A DNA stretch of 63,259 nucleotides, taken from the NCBI GenBank assembly GCA_032252755.1, contig JAVUPY010000066.1, positions 1-63,259 of the forward strand, in the 5' to 3' direction. Under the pieces are notes generated by a model that did no database searches, was not told the origin of the DNA, and was given only the letters and a program-made list of their open reading frames with translations. This document shows positions 25,632 through 33,822 of the stretch, piece after piece. Position 1 is the first letter of the stretch. Every line of letters starts with the position of its first letter. Made by a program: the position numbers and the translations under genes. This DNA comes from Terriglobia bacterium. GTDB taxonomy: Bacteria; Acidobacteriota; Terriglobia; Terriglobales; Acidobacteriaceae.

Positions 25632-27671
25632 CTACTTCTGGCACAAACCCGGCTCAATCATCTTCTCCGAAGTCATGCATGCCGAATGAAAATACTTTTG
25701 CCCGCCGTACTCCTCCAGGAAGAGGACGGTTCGCACAGAGTTCTCGGCGGGATCCGACACAATCCACGTCATCGGCGGTTTTCCCGCGTCTTTCTGCCCG
25801 GCCAGCGCTTCTTCGATCACGCGCCCACCCAGTTTCCCGTTGGACGGAATCTTGAGATCGAGAATCTTCGCCAGTGTCGGCGTAATATCAGCGTTCCCAA
25901 CCGGCGCCGGGTCCACGCTTTGCTTCTTGAAGTCGGGACCGATCGCCGCCATGTTGTTCCAGGTACACTCGCGCCCAAAACCGCCATGGTTCCCCTGACC
26001 CTCTTGAAGACCACCGTCGGAGATTTGTATCCCCTGCATCAGGTCACCGGGGTTCATATAAAACGTCTTGAACGCAACCACCATGGCCGGGCGGGGCGTG
26101 ACCGCCGAACCTACAAGGCTGATCGCGCTCAGCGGCAATGTGCCCGGCAGCTTTCCGTAACGGTCGTCGACAAAGATCGCGCCCACGTAATCGAACTCCA
26201 GGAGGGCTTTCAGGATGTGCTGCACGGTCCCGGTGTTATTGTCGGGAACGTAGATCAGGTCCGAGCCGCCATTTGCAACCACAATGGCCATCGCATCCGA
26301 TCCATCGGCTTTGTAAACGGCTTGCCCGAGCAAGGCGCTTCCGGCTCTCGGGTGCTCCCAGCGCTCAACCGGCTTCGAGGTCTCATCCGTTGCAAGATGA
26401 ACTTGCTTGTAAGGTGTTTTCGAACCCGCAGGCGCCGGGTTATCGGGGTCCCACAAATTCGTCTGCAGCGCCCACGCAAGGTCGATCGCGAGGAATCCGC
26501 TGGGCAGGAACTCTTTGTTAGTGACGAGCTTCCCATTCGCCCCATAGTAAAGGTGCTGTGCCGATTCAGCGCTTGTGACCTTTGCCGTGCGATCGATCTC
26601 GTGCCGGCTGATCGTGGCAAAACCGTGATCCGATGTCACGAATACGTCCGTACTTGCTTTCACCTCAGGATGTTTGTCGAGCCATGCGAGCAACTGACCC
26701 AGGCAGCGATCCGCGTTTTCAACCGCCGCTTTCGAGGTCGGCCCATTAATGCCCGGCGTCAACTTCTGGAAGCTGTCGCCCTGGTTGTGCTGCGTCGCAT
26801 CCGGATCGCGCGACCAGAAGACCATTACGAAAGGCTTGCCGGAATCGACAAACATCGGCAGCACCGCCTTCGTCGTGACATCCACCATCCACTGCTGCTG
26901 CACGTCGTTCGCGCGCAACGTGCCGGGAGTCTGGGCGTCGCCATCGTTTCCGTTCGAATACGCGGAACTCTCCGCAAAGCCGTTGTTGCGCGCAGGTGCA
27001 TCCAGCGGAATGCCAGCTTCCGTCATCCGAGCTATGAGTTCCGTGGGCAGTGGAATCGATTTTGGCTGAAGATCCATGCGGTTCCACGGCTTGTACGCTG
27101 TGAAGTCGTCAATAATGATGGTCGGCGGCGTTACGAAATGCTTCTCCTGTGGGTTGATGGCCGCGGCGTCCTGGATCGCCGTTGGGCCGCCCTTGCCGAT
27201 CGCCGCGGTATTGAAGTCGTTCGCTCGCGCGGCCTGGAGCAATGTGGTCTCGTTCAGGTAATTGCCGCCGAAATGGCTATCGAGATCCGCAAGGACCTGA
27301 TCGCTCTCGACAAACGGGGTGATTGTTCCCGGCGTACGATCAAAGTTACCGCTGTCGAAAATCCGGTATCCCGTATAAAGCGCGTTGGCGAAATCTCCCG
27401 TGTCGCCCAACCGGTGTCCTGTGGCAATGGCTGAGGCATTCGCCGTCGTCAGCGTCGGATAAAGCGAGTAACTGTTTTCGAAATTTACTCCCTGCGTCCG
27501 CACCATCCACAGCGCGGGCGTATCCTTCGCGTTCACCGAACCGTGCCGCAACCCATCGGCAACAAAGACAATGACATTGCGTTGTGTCGTTTTCCTGGGA
27601 GCTTGTTGAGAATTACCGGCAACAGGGAACACTAACAGGGCAGCAACAATACATAGAGAAATACGTTTCAT
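25632..27671 (-). CDS. Secreted alkaline phosphatase superfamily protein (type I phosphodiesterase/nucleotide pyrophosphatase-like)
   Basis: 679 residues from ATG 27671, which begins a signal peptide (Lys-Arg-Ile-Ser-Leu, then CIVAALLVFPVAGNSQ). The frame is open further upstream but not protein-like. Metal and nucleophile sites are apparent: NVIVFVADGLRHG (Asp), SLYPTLTTANASAIATGH with the nucleophile Thr, and DVFVTSDHGFATISRHE (Asp-His). ENADRCLGQLLAWLDKHP resembles the helices that follow in phosphodiesterase members. Size is larger than minimal alkaline phosphatase owing to insertions. Substrate unknown. It and the downstream AcpA-like gene (197 bases apart) look like a pair for extracellular phosphate release; no Pho box could be seen. 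Confidence 0.88.
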   Translation of the reverse strand: MKRISLCIVAALLVFPVAGNSQQAPRKTTQRNVIVFVADGLRHGSVNAKDTPALWMVRTQGVNFENSYSLYPTLTTANASAIATGHRLGDTGDFANALYTGYRIFDSGNFDRTPGTITPFVESDQVLADLDSHFGGNYLNETTLLQAARANDFNTAAIGKGGPTAIQDAAAINPQEKHFVTPPTIIIDDFTAYKPWNRMDLQPKSIPLPTELIARMTEAGIPLDAPARNNGFAESSAYSNGNDGDAQTPGTLRANDVQQQWMVDVTTKAVLPMFVDSGKPFVMVFWSRDPDATQHNQGDSFQKLTPGINGPTSKAAVENADRCLGQLLAWLDKHPEVKASTDVFVTSDHGFATISRHEIDRTAKVTSAESAQHLYYGANGKLVTNKEFLPSGFLAIDLAWALQTNLWDPDNPAPAGSKTPYKQVHLATDETSKPVERWEHPRAGSALLGQAVYKADGSDAMAIVVANGGSDLIYVPDNNTGTVQHILKALLEFDYVGAIFVDDRYGKLPGTLPLSAISLVGSAVTPRPAMVVAFKTFYMNPGDLMQGIQISDGGLQEGQGNHGGFGRECTWNNMAAIGPDFKKQSVDPAPVGNADITPTLAKILDLKIPSNGKLGGRVIEEALAGQKDAGKPPMTWIVSDPAENSVRTVLFLEEYGGQKYFHSACMTSEKMIEPGLCQK

Positions 27672-27791
27672 TTCCGGAGAGAACTCCTCGTTTTTCGAGC
27701 AGAGTACGTGAGAAGAATATCCTACTCGGACGATATGAAAATGCCATAAAGCTTTTGCTCTATCGAGGAGACCGCAATCCGTCGCCTCTGG

Positions 27792-27797
27792 CACAAT
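27792..27797 (+). promoter_or_regulatory. Candidate -10 box (CACAAT) for HAD hydrolase
   Basis: CACAAT is 6 bases before GTG 27804 and no Shine-Dalgarno sequence is present. It fits the spacing seen at other leaderless-type starts but deviates from TANNNT at its first base. Confidence 0.3.
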
Positions 27798-27803
27798 ACT
27801 GAA

Positions 27804-28457
27804 GTGAACAGTAATCATTCGCTTCGCGCCGTTATCTTCGATTATGGCCGCGTTCTCTCGCTTCCGCCTTCCGACGCCGATTGGGCTGCACTCGCCGCTG
27901 CGACGAACCTGTCGCTCGATACCCTGCAATATCGTTACTGGGAGTATCGTGACGCCTATGACCGCAAGGAGATCTCCGCGTCCGAATACTGGGAGCGCGT
28001 TTCAGGCGAAGAGGTCGCAGGCGACAGGCTCGCAGAAATCATCGCGCTCGACGACGCACAGTGGACCGAGGTCAACCCGGAGATGCTGCGACGCGCCCTT
28101 CGCCTTAAAGACGCCGATATCAAGATCGCCATCCTGAGCAACATGCAGATCGATATGTTGCGCGCTATGCGCAGTAAGTTCGACTGGCTCGACGAATTTC
28201 ACGTCCAGATGTACTCCTGCGAAGTCGGCCTCGTGAAACCCGACCGCGAGGTTTACCAGGAGTGCCTGCTCCGCCTCGACGTCCAACCCAAAGAAACCCT
28301 CTTTCTCGACGACAAGCAGAAGAACACGGCGGGAGCTGAAGCCGTCGGCATCCGAACGTTACTCTTCGATGGCGAGGTTGCCGCCTTCGACCGCAAACTG
28401 CGGGATCTGGGAGTAGAGGTGGATTGGGGGAGTCAAAAGTCGAATGTCGAAAGCTAA
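27804..28457 (+). CDS. HAD superfamily hydrolase (subfamily IA)
   Basis: 217 residues from GTG 27804. Motif I is degenerate: AVIFDYGRVL has the first Asp, but Tyr replaces residue +1 and Arg-Val replaces the usual motif. Motif II is IAILSNMQ, motif III the lysine in VGLVKPDREVY, motif IV LFLDDKQKNTAGAEAVG. The second catalytic Asp of DxD is absent (DYG), as in many HAD-IA members annotated as HAD-like. The cap domain is helical. It probably dephosphorylates a small metabolite, but activity with a changed motif I is not certain. The last dozen codons run into a repeat-derived hairpin. Confidence 0.87.
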   Translation: MNSNHSLRAVIFDYGRVLSLPPSDADWAALAAATNLSLDTLQYRYWEYRDAYDRKEISASEYWERVSGEEVAGDRLAEIIALDDAQWTEVNPEMLRRALRLKDADIKIAILSNMQIDMLRAMRSKFDWLDEFHVQMYSCEVGLVKPDREVYQECLLRLDVQPKETLFLDDKQKNTAGAEAVGIRTLLFDGEVAAFDRKLRDLGVEVDWGSQKSNVES

Positions 28458-28480
28458 AGACTTAAGCTTTTGCTTTCGAC
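28446..28480 (+). terminator. Terminator hairpin overlapping the HAD stop codon
   Basis: GTCGAAAGC (28446-28454) pairs with GCTTTCGAC (28472-28480), with further AAAG/CTTT pairing inside, followed by TCTTAGTTTTTGAC. The stop codon is inside the left arm, so the last codons derive from the repeat. Confidence 0.65.
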
Positions 28481-28504
28481 TCTTAGTTTTTGACTTTTGA
28501 CTTC

Positions 28505-28544
28505 CAATAAAAACCTCCGGCGGCCCCCCACAGGCACGCCGGAG
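28505..28544 (-). terminator. Minus-strand intrinsic terminator
   Basis: On the minus strand CTCCGGCG (28544-28537) and CGCCGGAG (28522-28515) form an 8-bp stem followed by GTTTTTATTGG. It is about 190 bases downstream of the FlK-like gene and probably ends its transcript. Confidence 0.6.
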
Positions 28545-28664
28545 TATCAGGCGATTTACACATCTTGCGATGCTAGCAAAGAGATGCAGCTACTCACGTG
28601 CTGGACGCAAGAAAATTCGAGCATAAAACAAAAGGGACCGGTCAGATAAATAAGGCGAAACACT

Positions 28665-28726
28665 AAGGGCAGAACGGAGGCGATTTCCAAAGTCGAGGTG
28701 TCTTTGGGTATTTCCGTTCTGCCCTT
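28665..28726. repeat. Long inverted repeat with 14-bp perfect arms
   Basis: AAGGGCAGAACGGA (28665-28678) is perfectly complementary to TCCGTTCTGCCCTT (28713-28726). The 34-base interval holds a second, inner pair CCAAAG/CTTTGG, so a long hairpin can form. It begins 4 bases past the stop of the FlK-like gene, on its 3' side. Confidence 0.6.
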
Positions 28727-28729
28727 CTC

Positions 28730-29125
28730 TTACGGTTTAGGAATTTTCCATTTCTCCATGAACTTCGTGGTGTTCACAATTGTGCGCCGAATTGTTCCCA
28801 CGCCAATGTCCTTGTCGCCATCCGTAACCTTCACGTCGAGCGTATAGAACCGACCGTCTATCGACCTCACAGTGGCCTCGGCTCGCACTACCGCGTTAAC
28901 ACCGACGGGAGCGCGGTGCTCCACGTTGATTGCGGTTCCAACCGAGATCTCGTCCTTCTCACAGAACGGCTGCAGCGCATGCGCGCCTGCCGTCTCCATC
29001 AGTCGGACCATGTCCGGGGTTGTGTAAACCGGCGGAAGTGTATGCAGGTGCGCTGTCAGCGTGTGATCGAACTGCACTCGCTCCTGCGCCGTTCCCTTCG
29101 CTCCGATAGGCACTGATTTAGGCAT
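28730..29125 (-). CDS. Hot-dog thioesterase, FlK-like
   Basis: 131 residues from ATG 29125 (MPKSVPIGAKGTA). Single hot-dog domain: VYTTPDMVRLMETAGAHAL supplies the Thr and Glu, SVGTAINVEHRAPVG the His, matching the Thr-Glu-His arrangement of fluoroacetyl-CoA thioesterase FlK and its many housekeeping relatives. In ordinary bacteria such proteins hydrolyse short acyl-CoAs; fluoroacetate resistance should not be assumed. Cytoplasmic. TACGCT lies 7 bases before the ATG and there is no ribosome site. The nearest upstream gene on this strand is the CADD-like protein, 116 bases away. Confidence 0.85.
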   Translation of the reverse strand: MPKSVPIGAKGTAQERVQFDHTLTAHLHTLPPVYTTPDMVRLMETAGAHALQPFCEKDEISVGTAINVEHRAPVGVNAVVRAEATVRSIDGRFYTLDVKVTDGDKDIGVGTIRRTIVNTTKFMEKWKIPKP

Positions 29126-29132
29126 GCGCGAA

Positions 29133-29138
29133 AGCGTA
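29133..29138 (-). promoter_or_regulatory. Candidate -10 box (TACGCT) for FlK-like gene
   Basis: On the minus strand TACGCT is followed by 7 bases and ATG 29125, with no Shine-Dalgarno sequence. The hexamer is a weak match to TATAAT. Confidence 0.3.
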
Positions 29139-29241
29139 GACGCATCCTCGGTTTTGCGCAAGCAGTTAGGACAGGACTTATTTCATTCTGTTCCAAATCT
29201 GGAGCGCGTGTACGAGAACTGGCGCGATTTGGCGTCGCACT

Positions 29242-29916
29242 TTACGCGGTGACCGTGATCTGCCGCTGAACTCCATCCAGCGCCTGCCACAGCATCTGCG
29301 CGGCGCTCTCGCCGGCGGCCAGCGCCGCATCGCGCCCTTCCGGATTCGAGGCCAGTTCGCGTTCCAACTCGTCACGCCAGACCGCGGAATGCTGCACGTC
29401 GGCGAACTGGTGCAGTGTGAAATACCCGCAAGTCTTCGCGTCAGCGTTGTAGCGCTCGCGCAGTCCTCGAGCCTTCTCCTTGGCGACGCGCGGAACCTGC
29501 GACTCGTAGGCGTAGAAGCTCGCCAGTACTTCGGCGCGCGTCCCTGTCGAGGCGACGCTGCGGAAATGCGCGACCAGCGCTTCGATCTCCGCAACCGGTT
29601 TGCGCGAACGGACTTCCTCCGGGGAAGCTCCCATTCCGGCGGCAAAGTCGAGCCAGAGATCGGCATGTGCGCGGCCTTCGATCTCCTCGTCGGCGAGGTT
29701 GCGCAGAACGGCGCGGCGCAACTCGCCGTCCTCGAGCCGCGCATGGAACGCGCTCAGGTAGGTGGGAAAGGCCGCGACATGGTGATAGTACTCGGCGGAA
29801 TACTCGCGCAGGTCGTCGCGAGTGAGCTTGCCTTCGCTCCATGCCTGGTAAAACGGATGGCACGACAGGTCGAAACGCGCGACACGCGCGTTCAGTTCTT
29901 GCACAAATTCAGACAT
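29242..29916 (-). CDS. CADD-like di-metal protein, candidate self-sacrificing p-aminobenzoate synthase
   Basis: 224 residues from ATG 29916 after GGGGTGAG. Heme-oxygenase/TenA-like all-helical fold (CADD or PqqC-like family). Metal-ligand positions are all present: Glu77 and His84 (DEEIEGRAHADLW), Glu138 (FYAYESQVPR), and His169, Asp173 and His176 (TLHQFADVQHSAVW). Spacing agrees with the ligands I recall for Chlamydia CADD. Tyr23 (HPFYQAW) and Lys148 (AKEKARG) fall at the places of the CADD tyrosine and lysine reported to be consumed in p-aminobenzoate formation. Known members bypass pabABC in folate synthesis. Function here is an inference; no folate genes are in the window. Confidence 0.75.
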   Translation of the reverse strand: MSEFVQELNARVARFDLSCHPFYQAWSEGKLTRDDLREYSAEYYHHVAAFPTYLSAFHARLEDGELRRAVLRNLADEEIEGRAHADLWLDFAAGMGASPEEVRSRKPVAEIEALVAHFRSVASTGTRAEVLASFYAYESQVPRVAKEKARGLRERYNADAKTCGYFTLHQFADVQHSAVWRDELERELASNPEGRDAALAAGESAAQMLWQALDGVQRQITVTA

Positions 29917-30106
29917 CGTTCTCACCCCTGGAGAGATGGCAAGAACTCTACGGCAGAAGAGGCGGAATGAGCAAGGCCCTTTGCGGCGGATTATAGACCT
30001 CCGTCGCCGGTAGTGAATCGCCCCCCAATTGTGAGTAGCCGCGATCATAATCATCTGTTACACAGGCCAGAGATCCTCGGAAGAGGATCGGGGGAGGAAC
30101 GGTCTC

Positions 30107-30622
30107 ATGCCGGAGCTCGTCGCATGGTTGGATCGGAAATTCGATTTTGATTTTCCGGTAGCGCTCTATCCTAATGTGATCGTCAGGATCCGGGGCACAC
30201 CCGCGCGCCTGGAAGATGCCGTTCGCGGGTTGTCTCGCGAACAACTCATCGCGAAAACACAACGAAAGTGGTCGATTCAAGAGCATGCCGGGCACTTGCT
30301 CGACGAAGAGGATTTGTTCTGGCGGCGGCTGCAGGAATACCGTACGGGAGCGAAAACCTTGTCGCCTGCCGCGTACAAGAATGCCGAATTGAGGCATAAC
30401 GAAAGCCAGATCGCCGAGATTCTGCGCGAGTTCCGCAAGGCTCGCGAGCGGCAAATTGAAACGCTTGCCACTCTCGTTCCTGAAGACTTCGCGCGCACGG
30501 CGTGGCACGCAAGGCTACAGGTTTCGATGCGATTGGTTGACCATCTGCTTTTCATCGCGGAACACGATGATCATCACCTCGCGCGAATTTGGGAGCTGTG
30601 GGAAGAGGTAGCTAAGCTGTGA
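30107..30622 (+). CDS. DinB-fold protein
   Basis: 171 residues from ATG 30107, with GGGGGAGGAA before it. The N-terminus is LVAWLDRKFDFDFPVALYPNVIVRIRGTPARLEDAV. Metal-type histidines occur in WSIQEHAGHLLDEEDLF and in FIAEHDDHHLARIWEL, the latter being the HDxHxxxI helix of DinB/YfiT proteins. These are metal-dependent, thiol-using enzymes or stress proteins of mostly unknown substrate. Its 3' end overlaps the convergent ABC ATPase gene by 11 bases. Confidence 0.85.
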   Translation: MPELVAWLDRKFDFDFPVALYPNVIVRIRGTPARLEDAVRGLSREQLIAKTQRKWSIQEHAGHLLDEEDLFWRRLQEYRTGAKTLSPAAYKNAELRHNESQIAEILREFRKARERQIETLATLVPEDFARTAWHARLQVSMRLVDHLLFIAEHDDHHLARIWELWEEVAKL

Positions 30623-31571
30623 CCACGGGGCAGCGCGCCCAGTGGTGGGGAGCCACTTCGATCAGCGGGGGAAACTCTGTCGCACATGCCGGGACACGCA
30701 GGTCGCAGCGAGGCTCGAAGCGGCAGCCCTGCGGCTGCGATGCGAGGTTGGGCACGGTACCTTCGATCGTGCGAAGCGGCAGCGAGCGATCCGTGCGGAG
30801 CGACGGCACGGAGTTGAGCAGACCTCGGGTGTACGGATGCGCAGGCGAGTGAAAGATTTCGCGCGCGGGGCCGAGCTCGACAATGGAGCCGGCGTACATC
30901 ACCGCCACGCGATCTGTTACCTGCGAGACAACGGCGAGGTCGTGCGAGATAAACAGCATCGACAGGTCGAACTTGTGCCGCAGTTCCGCGAGCAACTCGA
31001 GAATCTGCGCCTGGATGGTGACGTCGAGCGCGGTGGTGGGCTCGTCGGCAATGAGCAGTTGCGGCCGATTGGCGATCGCCATGGCAATCATCACGCGCTG
31101 CCTCTGACCACCCGAAAGTTGATGCGGGTAGTCGCGCGCCCGACGCTCGGGCTCGGGGATGCCGACGTCATGCAGGGCCTGAATGGCGCGTTGCTGGGCT
31201 TCCCGCTTAGGGTGACCGTGGGCGGTAACGGCTTCGGCGACCTGGTCTCCGACTCGCATGACCGGATTCAGTGCCGTCATGGGCTCCTGGAAGATCATGC
31301 TGACGCGGGCACCGCGAACGCGGCGCATCTCGTCGGGAGATTTCGCGAGCAGGTCTTCACCATTGAAATGGATGGAACCTTCGATCCGCGCCTCCGGCGG
31401 GAGGAGGCGAAGGATGGCGAGCGACGTAACGCTCTTTCCGGAGCCGGATTCGCCGACGAGGCCGAGCGATTCACCCGTGGCGATCTCGAGCGAGACGTCG
31501 CGGACGGCGGTGATCGCGCCGGTAGGCGACGGGAATCGGACGAAGAGCGACTGAATTGAGAGGAGAGGCAT
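30612..31571 (-). CDS. Oligopeptide/dipeptide ABC transporter ATP-binding protein (DppD/OppD type)
   Basis: 319 residues from ATG 31571; a GTG 15 bases upstream is an alternative, and neither has a clear ribosome site. Walker A GESGSGKS (about 40-47), the ABC signature LSGGQRQRV, Walker [13 protein letters not shown] and the C-terminal oligopeptide-ABC extension [14 protein letters not shown] with the cysteine cluster are all present. In DppD/OppD the latter binds an iron-sulfur cluster. It energises peptide import with a second ATPase (DppF), two permeases and a binding protein. None of these is beside it, so it is an orphan here or is completed elsewhere. Confidence 0.93.
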   Translation of the reverse strand: MPLLSIQSLFVRFPSPTGAITAVRDVSLEIATGESLGLVGESGSGKSVTSLAILRLLPPEARIEGSIHFNGEDLLAKSPDEMRRVRGARVSMIFQEPMTALNPVMRVGDQVAEAVTAHGHPKREAQQRAIQALHDVGIPEPERRARDYPHQLSGGQRQRVMIAMAIANRPQLLIADEPTTALDVTIQAQILELLAELRHKFDLSMLFISHDLAVVSQVTDRVAVMYAGSIVELGPAREIFHSPAHPYTRGLLNSVPSLRTDRSLPLRTIEGTVPNLASQPQGCRFEPRCDLRVPACATEFPPLIEVAPHHWARCPVVTA

Positions 31572-31598
31572 CAGGAATCGTGCCACCAGGCGATCGGG

Positions 31599-31720
31599 CC
31601 ATCGTGCCGTCGGAGAACCCGTCGCTTCGAATATCGAATCACGAACAGGCTGTGCTCGGCAAATTCAGCAAGCCGGCTCCTTTCGATGGCTCGATGGCAC
31701 GATCCACAATGGCTCGATTG
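31599..31720. repeat. CGATNG-rich dispersed repeat between ABC ATPase and Yip1 gene
   Basis: Units of about 8-10 bases such as CGATCGGGCCATCGTGCCGTCG and, inverted, CGATGGCTCGATGGCACGATC occur at both ends. A similar string, CCATCGAGCGATCGTGCTATCG, lies at 54708-54729. They form imperfect pairing arms. Confidence 0.45.
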
Positions 31721-31721
31721 G

Positions 31722-32480
31722 TTAGCTAAAGGCTGCGCCTAGTGCAGCGCCGCCGACCTTGAACAGCAGGAACAAGAGGAAGATAGCCAGGAAGGCCGTG
31801 CCTTTCTTGACTTTTGAGTTCGCCGACACTCCGAAAGCCATCAGGAAGATGACCCATATGCTGAAAACGTCAAAGGCGGACACAACACCGTATAAGATTT
31901 TGTGCTGCATCGGGTCCATGAAATAGGCGGGGTTGGTTGCAACAGGATTCTTGATGTTGAACGCCGCCGGATCGATGCCGGCGAAGATAACTATTATGCC
32001 GAGCAAGGTCGACAAAATATTCGGCAACGACGCATAAGCGACGATGGCCATAAGATTCATGTAACGAAGCTGGGCCCCAAACCCGAAGTTGAAGGTTACG
32101 AGCAGGACCGCCGCCACGATGAGGTACATCAAGAGCACGAACACCGGGTTCGCATATGCGAAGACTTTGGATACTTTCATCTGCGTTCGCAGAATGTTGT
32201 CACGCTGCTCGGGCGGCATTTTGTCAATGCGCTCCTGCGCAGCAGGACTCTTGGCGATCTCGTTCTGCATGATCTGATCCCAGCCGATCTTCTTGTCGAT
32301 GGCGAAGATGAAGCCGAGCGAGACAACCGCCATTATGAGAAACGGAACCCACCAGCGTGCGTTTCGCTGAATGTCGGCGAACGTCTTGCTAGGCGCGACG
32401 AATGTATCGATGAGGCGTTCGGTCTCGCTGAGGCCCTTGGGTGCTTCGGCAATTGGAGGAACGGCAGAAGGAGTGCTCAT
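31722..32480 (-). CDS. Yip1-domain inner-membrane protein
   Basis: 252 residues from ATG 32480, with AGGAGC upstream. The N-terminus is soluble and Pro/Ser-rich (MSTPSAVPPIAEAPKGLSETE), followed by LIDTFVAPSKTFADIQRNARWWVPFLIMAVVSLGFIFA and at least five transmembrane helices. The tail ends in GAALGAAFS. The Yip1 family in bacteria is uncharacterised. No operon partner; the nearest genes are the orphan DppD on the left and DUF2157 divergent on the right. Confidence 0.85.
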   Translation of the reverse strand: MSTPSAVPPIAEAPKGLSETERLIDTFVAPSKTFADIQRNARWWVPFLIMAVVSLGFIFAIDKKIGWDQIMQNEIAKSPAAQERIDKMPPEQRDNILRTQMKVSKVFAYANPVFVLLMYLIVAAVLLVTFNFGFGAQLRYMNLMAIVAYASLPNILSTLLGIIVIFAGIDPAAFNIKNPVATNPAYFMDPMQHKILYGVVSAFDVFSIWVIFLMAFGVSANSKVKKGTAFLAIFLLFLLFKVGGAALGAAFS

Positions 32481-32663
32481 GAATGGCTCCTGATAACGCG
32501 CGGATTCTACCATTTGCGGATACGGAGAGCACGGAAGAAAAGATGCAGGGAAGTTCTTCGTTAAAAGGTTAACGTCAGGGCTGATTTTGGGTGCAAGAAG
32601 ATTCGCATCGTGCGTTCTAGTTTCGTGACGGTCAAAAGTCTCGCTTGATTGCGGGGAGGGAGG

Positions 32664-32669
32664 CATAAT
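32664..32669 (+). promoter_or_regulatory. Candidate -10 box (CATAAT) for DUF2157 operon
   Basis: CATAAT lies 10 bases before ATG 32680. GGGGAGGGAGG lies further upstream at 32653-32663, too far to be a typical ribosome site for this start and on the 5' side of the -10 box. Confidence 0.3.
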
Positions 32670-32679
32670 CCACCACACT

Positions 32680-33822
32680 ATGGCTCTATTCACTGATGTT
32701 GATCGCAAGCTGGACCGCTGGACGGCAGCAGAAGTGATTGATGCCGTGACGGCGGAGCGGATTCGACGGTTCGAGGCGGAGTCGCGGCGCAATTCAGATT
32801 TCCTGGTTCGAATCGCGCTGGCGCTCGGCGGGATCATGCTCGCCGCCGGAGTCCTGCTTTTTGTCGCTGCGCACTGGGACGCTTTATCGCCATCGCAGCG
32901 CTTCACGTTGGTTCTCAGCCTGACGGCCGTATTCCACGTTGCCGGCGCGTTCTTCGCGGAACGTATGCGGACGCTGTCGGTCGCGATGCACGCGATCGGG
33001 ACTTGCGCGCTCGGCGCAGGGATATTTTTGGCGGGACAGATTTTCAATCTGCAGGAGCACTGGCCCGGCGGCTTCATGCTGTGGTCGATCGGCGCGATGG
33101 CAGCCTGGTATGTTCTGCGGCACTCGGTGCAGGCCGTAATGGCAGCCCTGCTGGTCCCGATCTGGCTCGGCGGCGAGTGGATCGTTCGCGCCGGCGAAAG
33201 ACCGGCGGCAGGAACGGTGCTGGCGGGATTCACCGCCATGCTGGCGCTGACCTACCTCACACTTCCGCAGACCGGGTTCCGCGACGGCTTCCGGCGATCC
33301 TTGCACCTCATTGGCGGAGTCGCGCTCATCCCGGCGTGCATCTCTCTGATTTTCATGCGTGGCCAGGAACGCTACTGGAGCACTTGGGCGCCATCCTTGA
33401 GCACGGTCATGCTCGTTTCGGGATGGCTGCTCGCGCTCGGATTGCCGCTGCTGTTTTCGGTCCTCTTGAGACGCTGGGGAGCAATCTATAACGTCGTTGG
33501 AGCCGCGTGGCTCCTGGCGATCAGCCAGATGGATTACCACGACAACACGACTGAACTTGTGATCTACGGGTTCTGCGGTTTGGCCGCGGTCGGACTGATT
33601 GCCTGGGGTATCCGCGAAGCACAAAAGAATTACATCAATGTCGGCGTGGTTGGTTTCGCCCTCACGGTGATCTTCTTCTACTTCTCCAACGTCATCGACA
33701 AGCTCGGGCGCTCGCTCGCACTGATTACCGGCGGCGCGCTCTTCCTCATCGGCGGATATCTGCTTGAGAAAGTGCGGCGAAAACTCGTTGGTCAGCTCGC
33801 TGTTTCCGGAGGTGCCGCATGA
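32680..33822 (+). CDS. DUF2157 multi-pass membrane protein
   Basis: 380 residues from ATG 32680. The cytoplasmic N-terminus LDRWTAAEVIDAVTAERIRRFEAE is typical of DUF2157, followed by about ten transmembrane helices beginning IALALGGIMLAAGVLLFVAAHW. The function of DUF2157 is not known. It overlaps the next gene by 4 bases (ATGA), and that partner is a GDYXXLXY protein. The two domains occur together or fused in many bacteria, so they probably form one membrane complex. Confidence 0.88.
   Translation: MALFTDVDRKLDRWTAAEVIDAVTAERIRRFEAESRRNSDFLVRIALALGGIMLAAGVLLFVAAHWDALSPSQRFTLVLSLTAVFHVAGAFFAERMRTLSVAMHAIGTCALGAGIFLAGQIFNLQEHWPGGFMLWSIGAMAAWYVLRHSVQAVMAALLVPIWLGGEWIVRAGERPAAGTVLAGFTAMLALTYLTLPQTGFRDGFRRSLHLIGGVALIPACISLIFMRGQERYWSTWAPSLSTVMLVSGWLLALGLPLLFSVLLRRWGAIYNVVGAAWLLAISQMDYHDNTTELVIYGFCGLAAVGLIAWGIREAQKNYINVGVVGFALTVIFFYFSNVIDKLGRSLALITGGALFLIGGYLLEKVRRKLVGQLAVSGGAA

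Noticed and set aside
25572-27434. Long plus-strand open frame of 620 codons opposite the alkaline phosphatase gene
   Set aside because: It has no domain similarity, is arginine-rich and mirrors the codon bias of the minus-strand gene, which has a signal peptide and catalytic motifs. Antisense open frames of this kind are usual in GC-rich DNA.
28730-29125. Fluoroacetate resistance gene
   Set aside because: The family similarity to FlK covers many ordinary acyl-CoA thioesterases; nothing nearby relates to fluorinated compounds.
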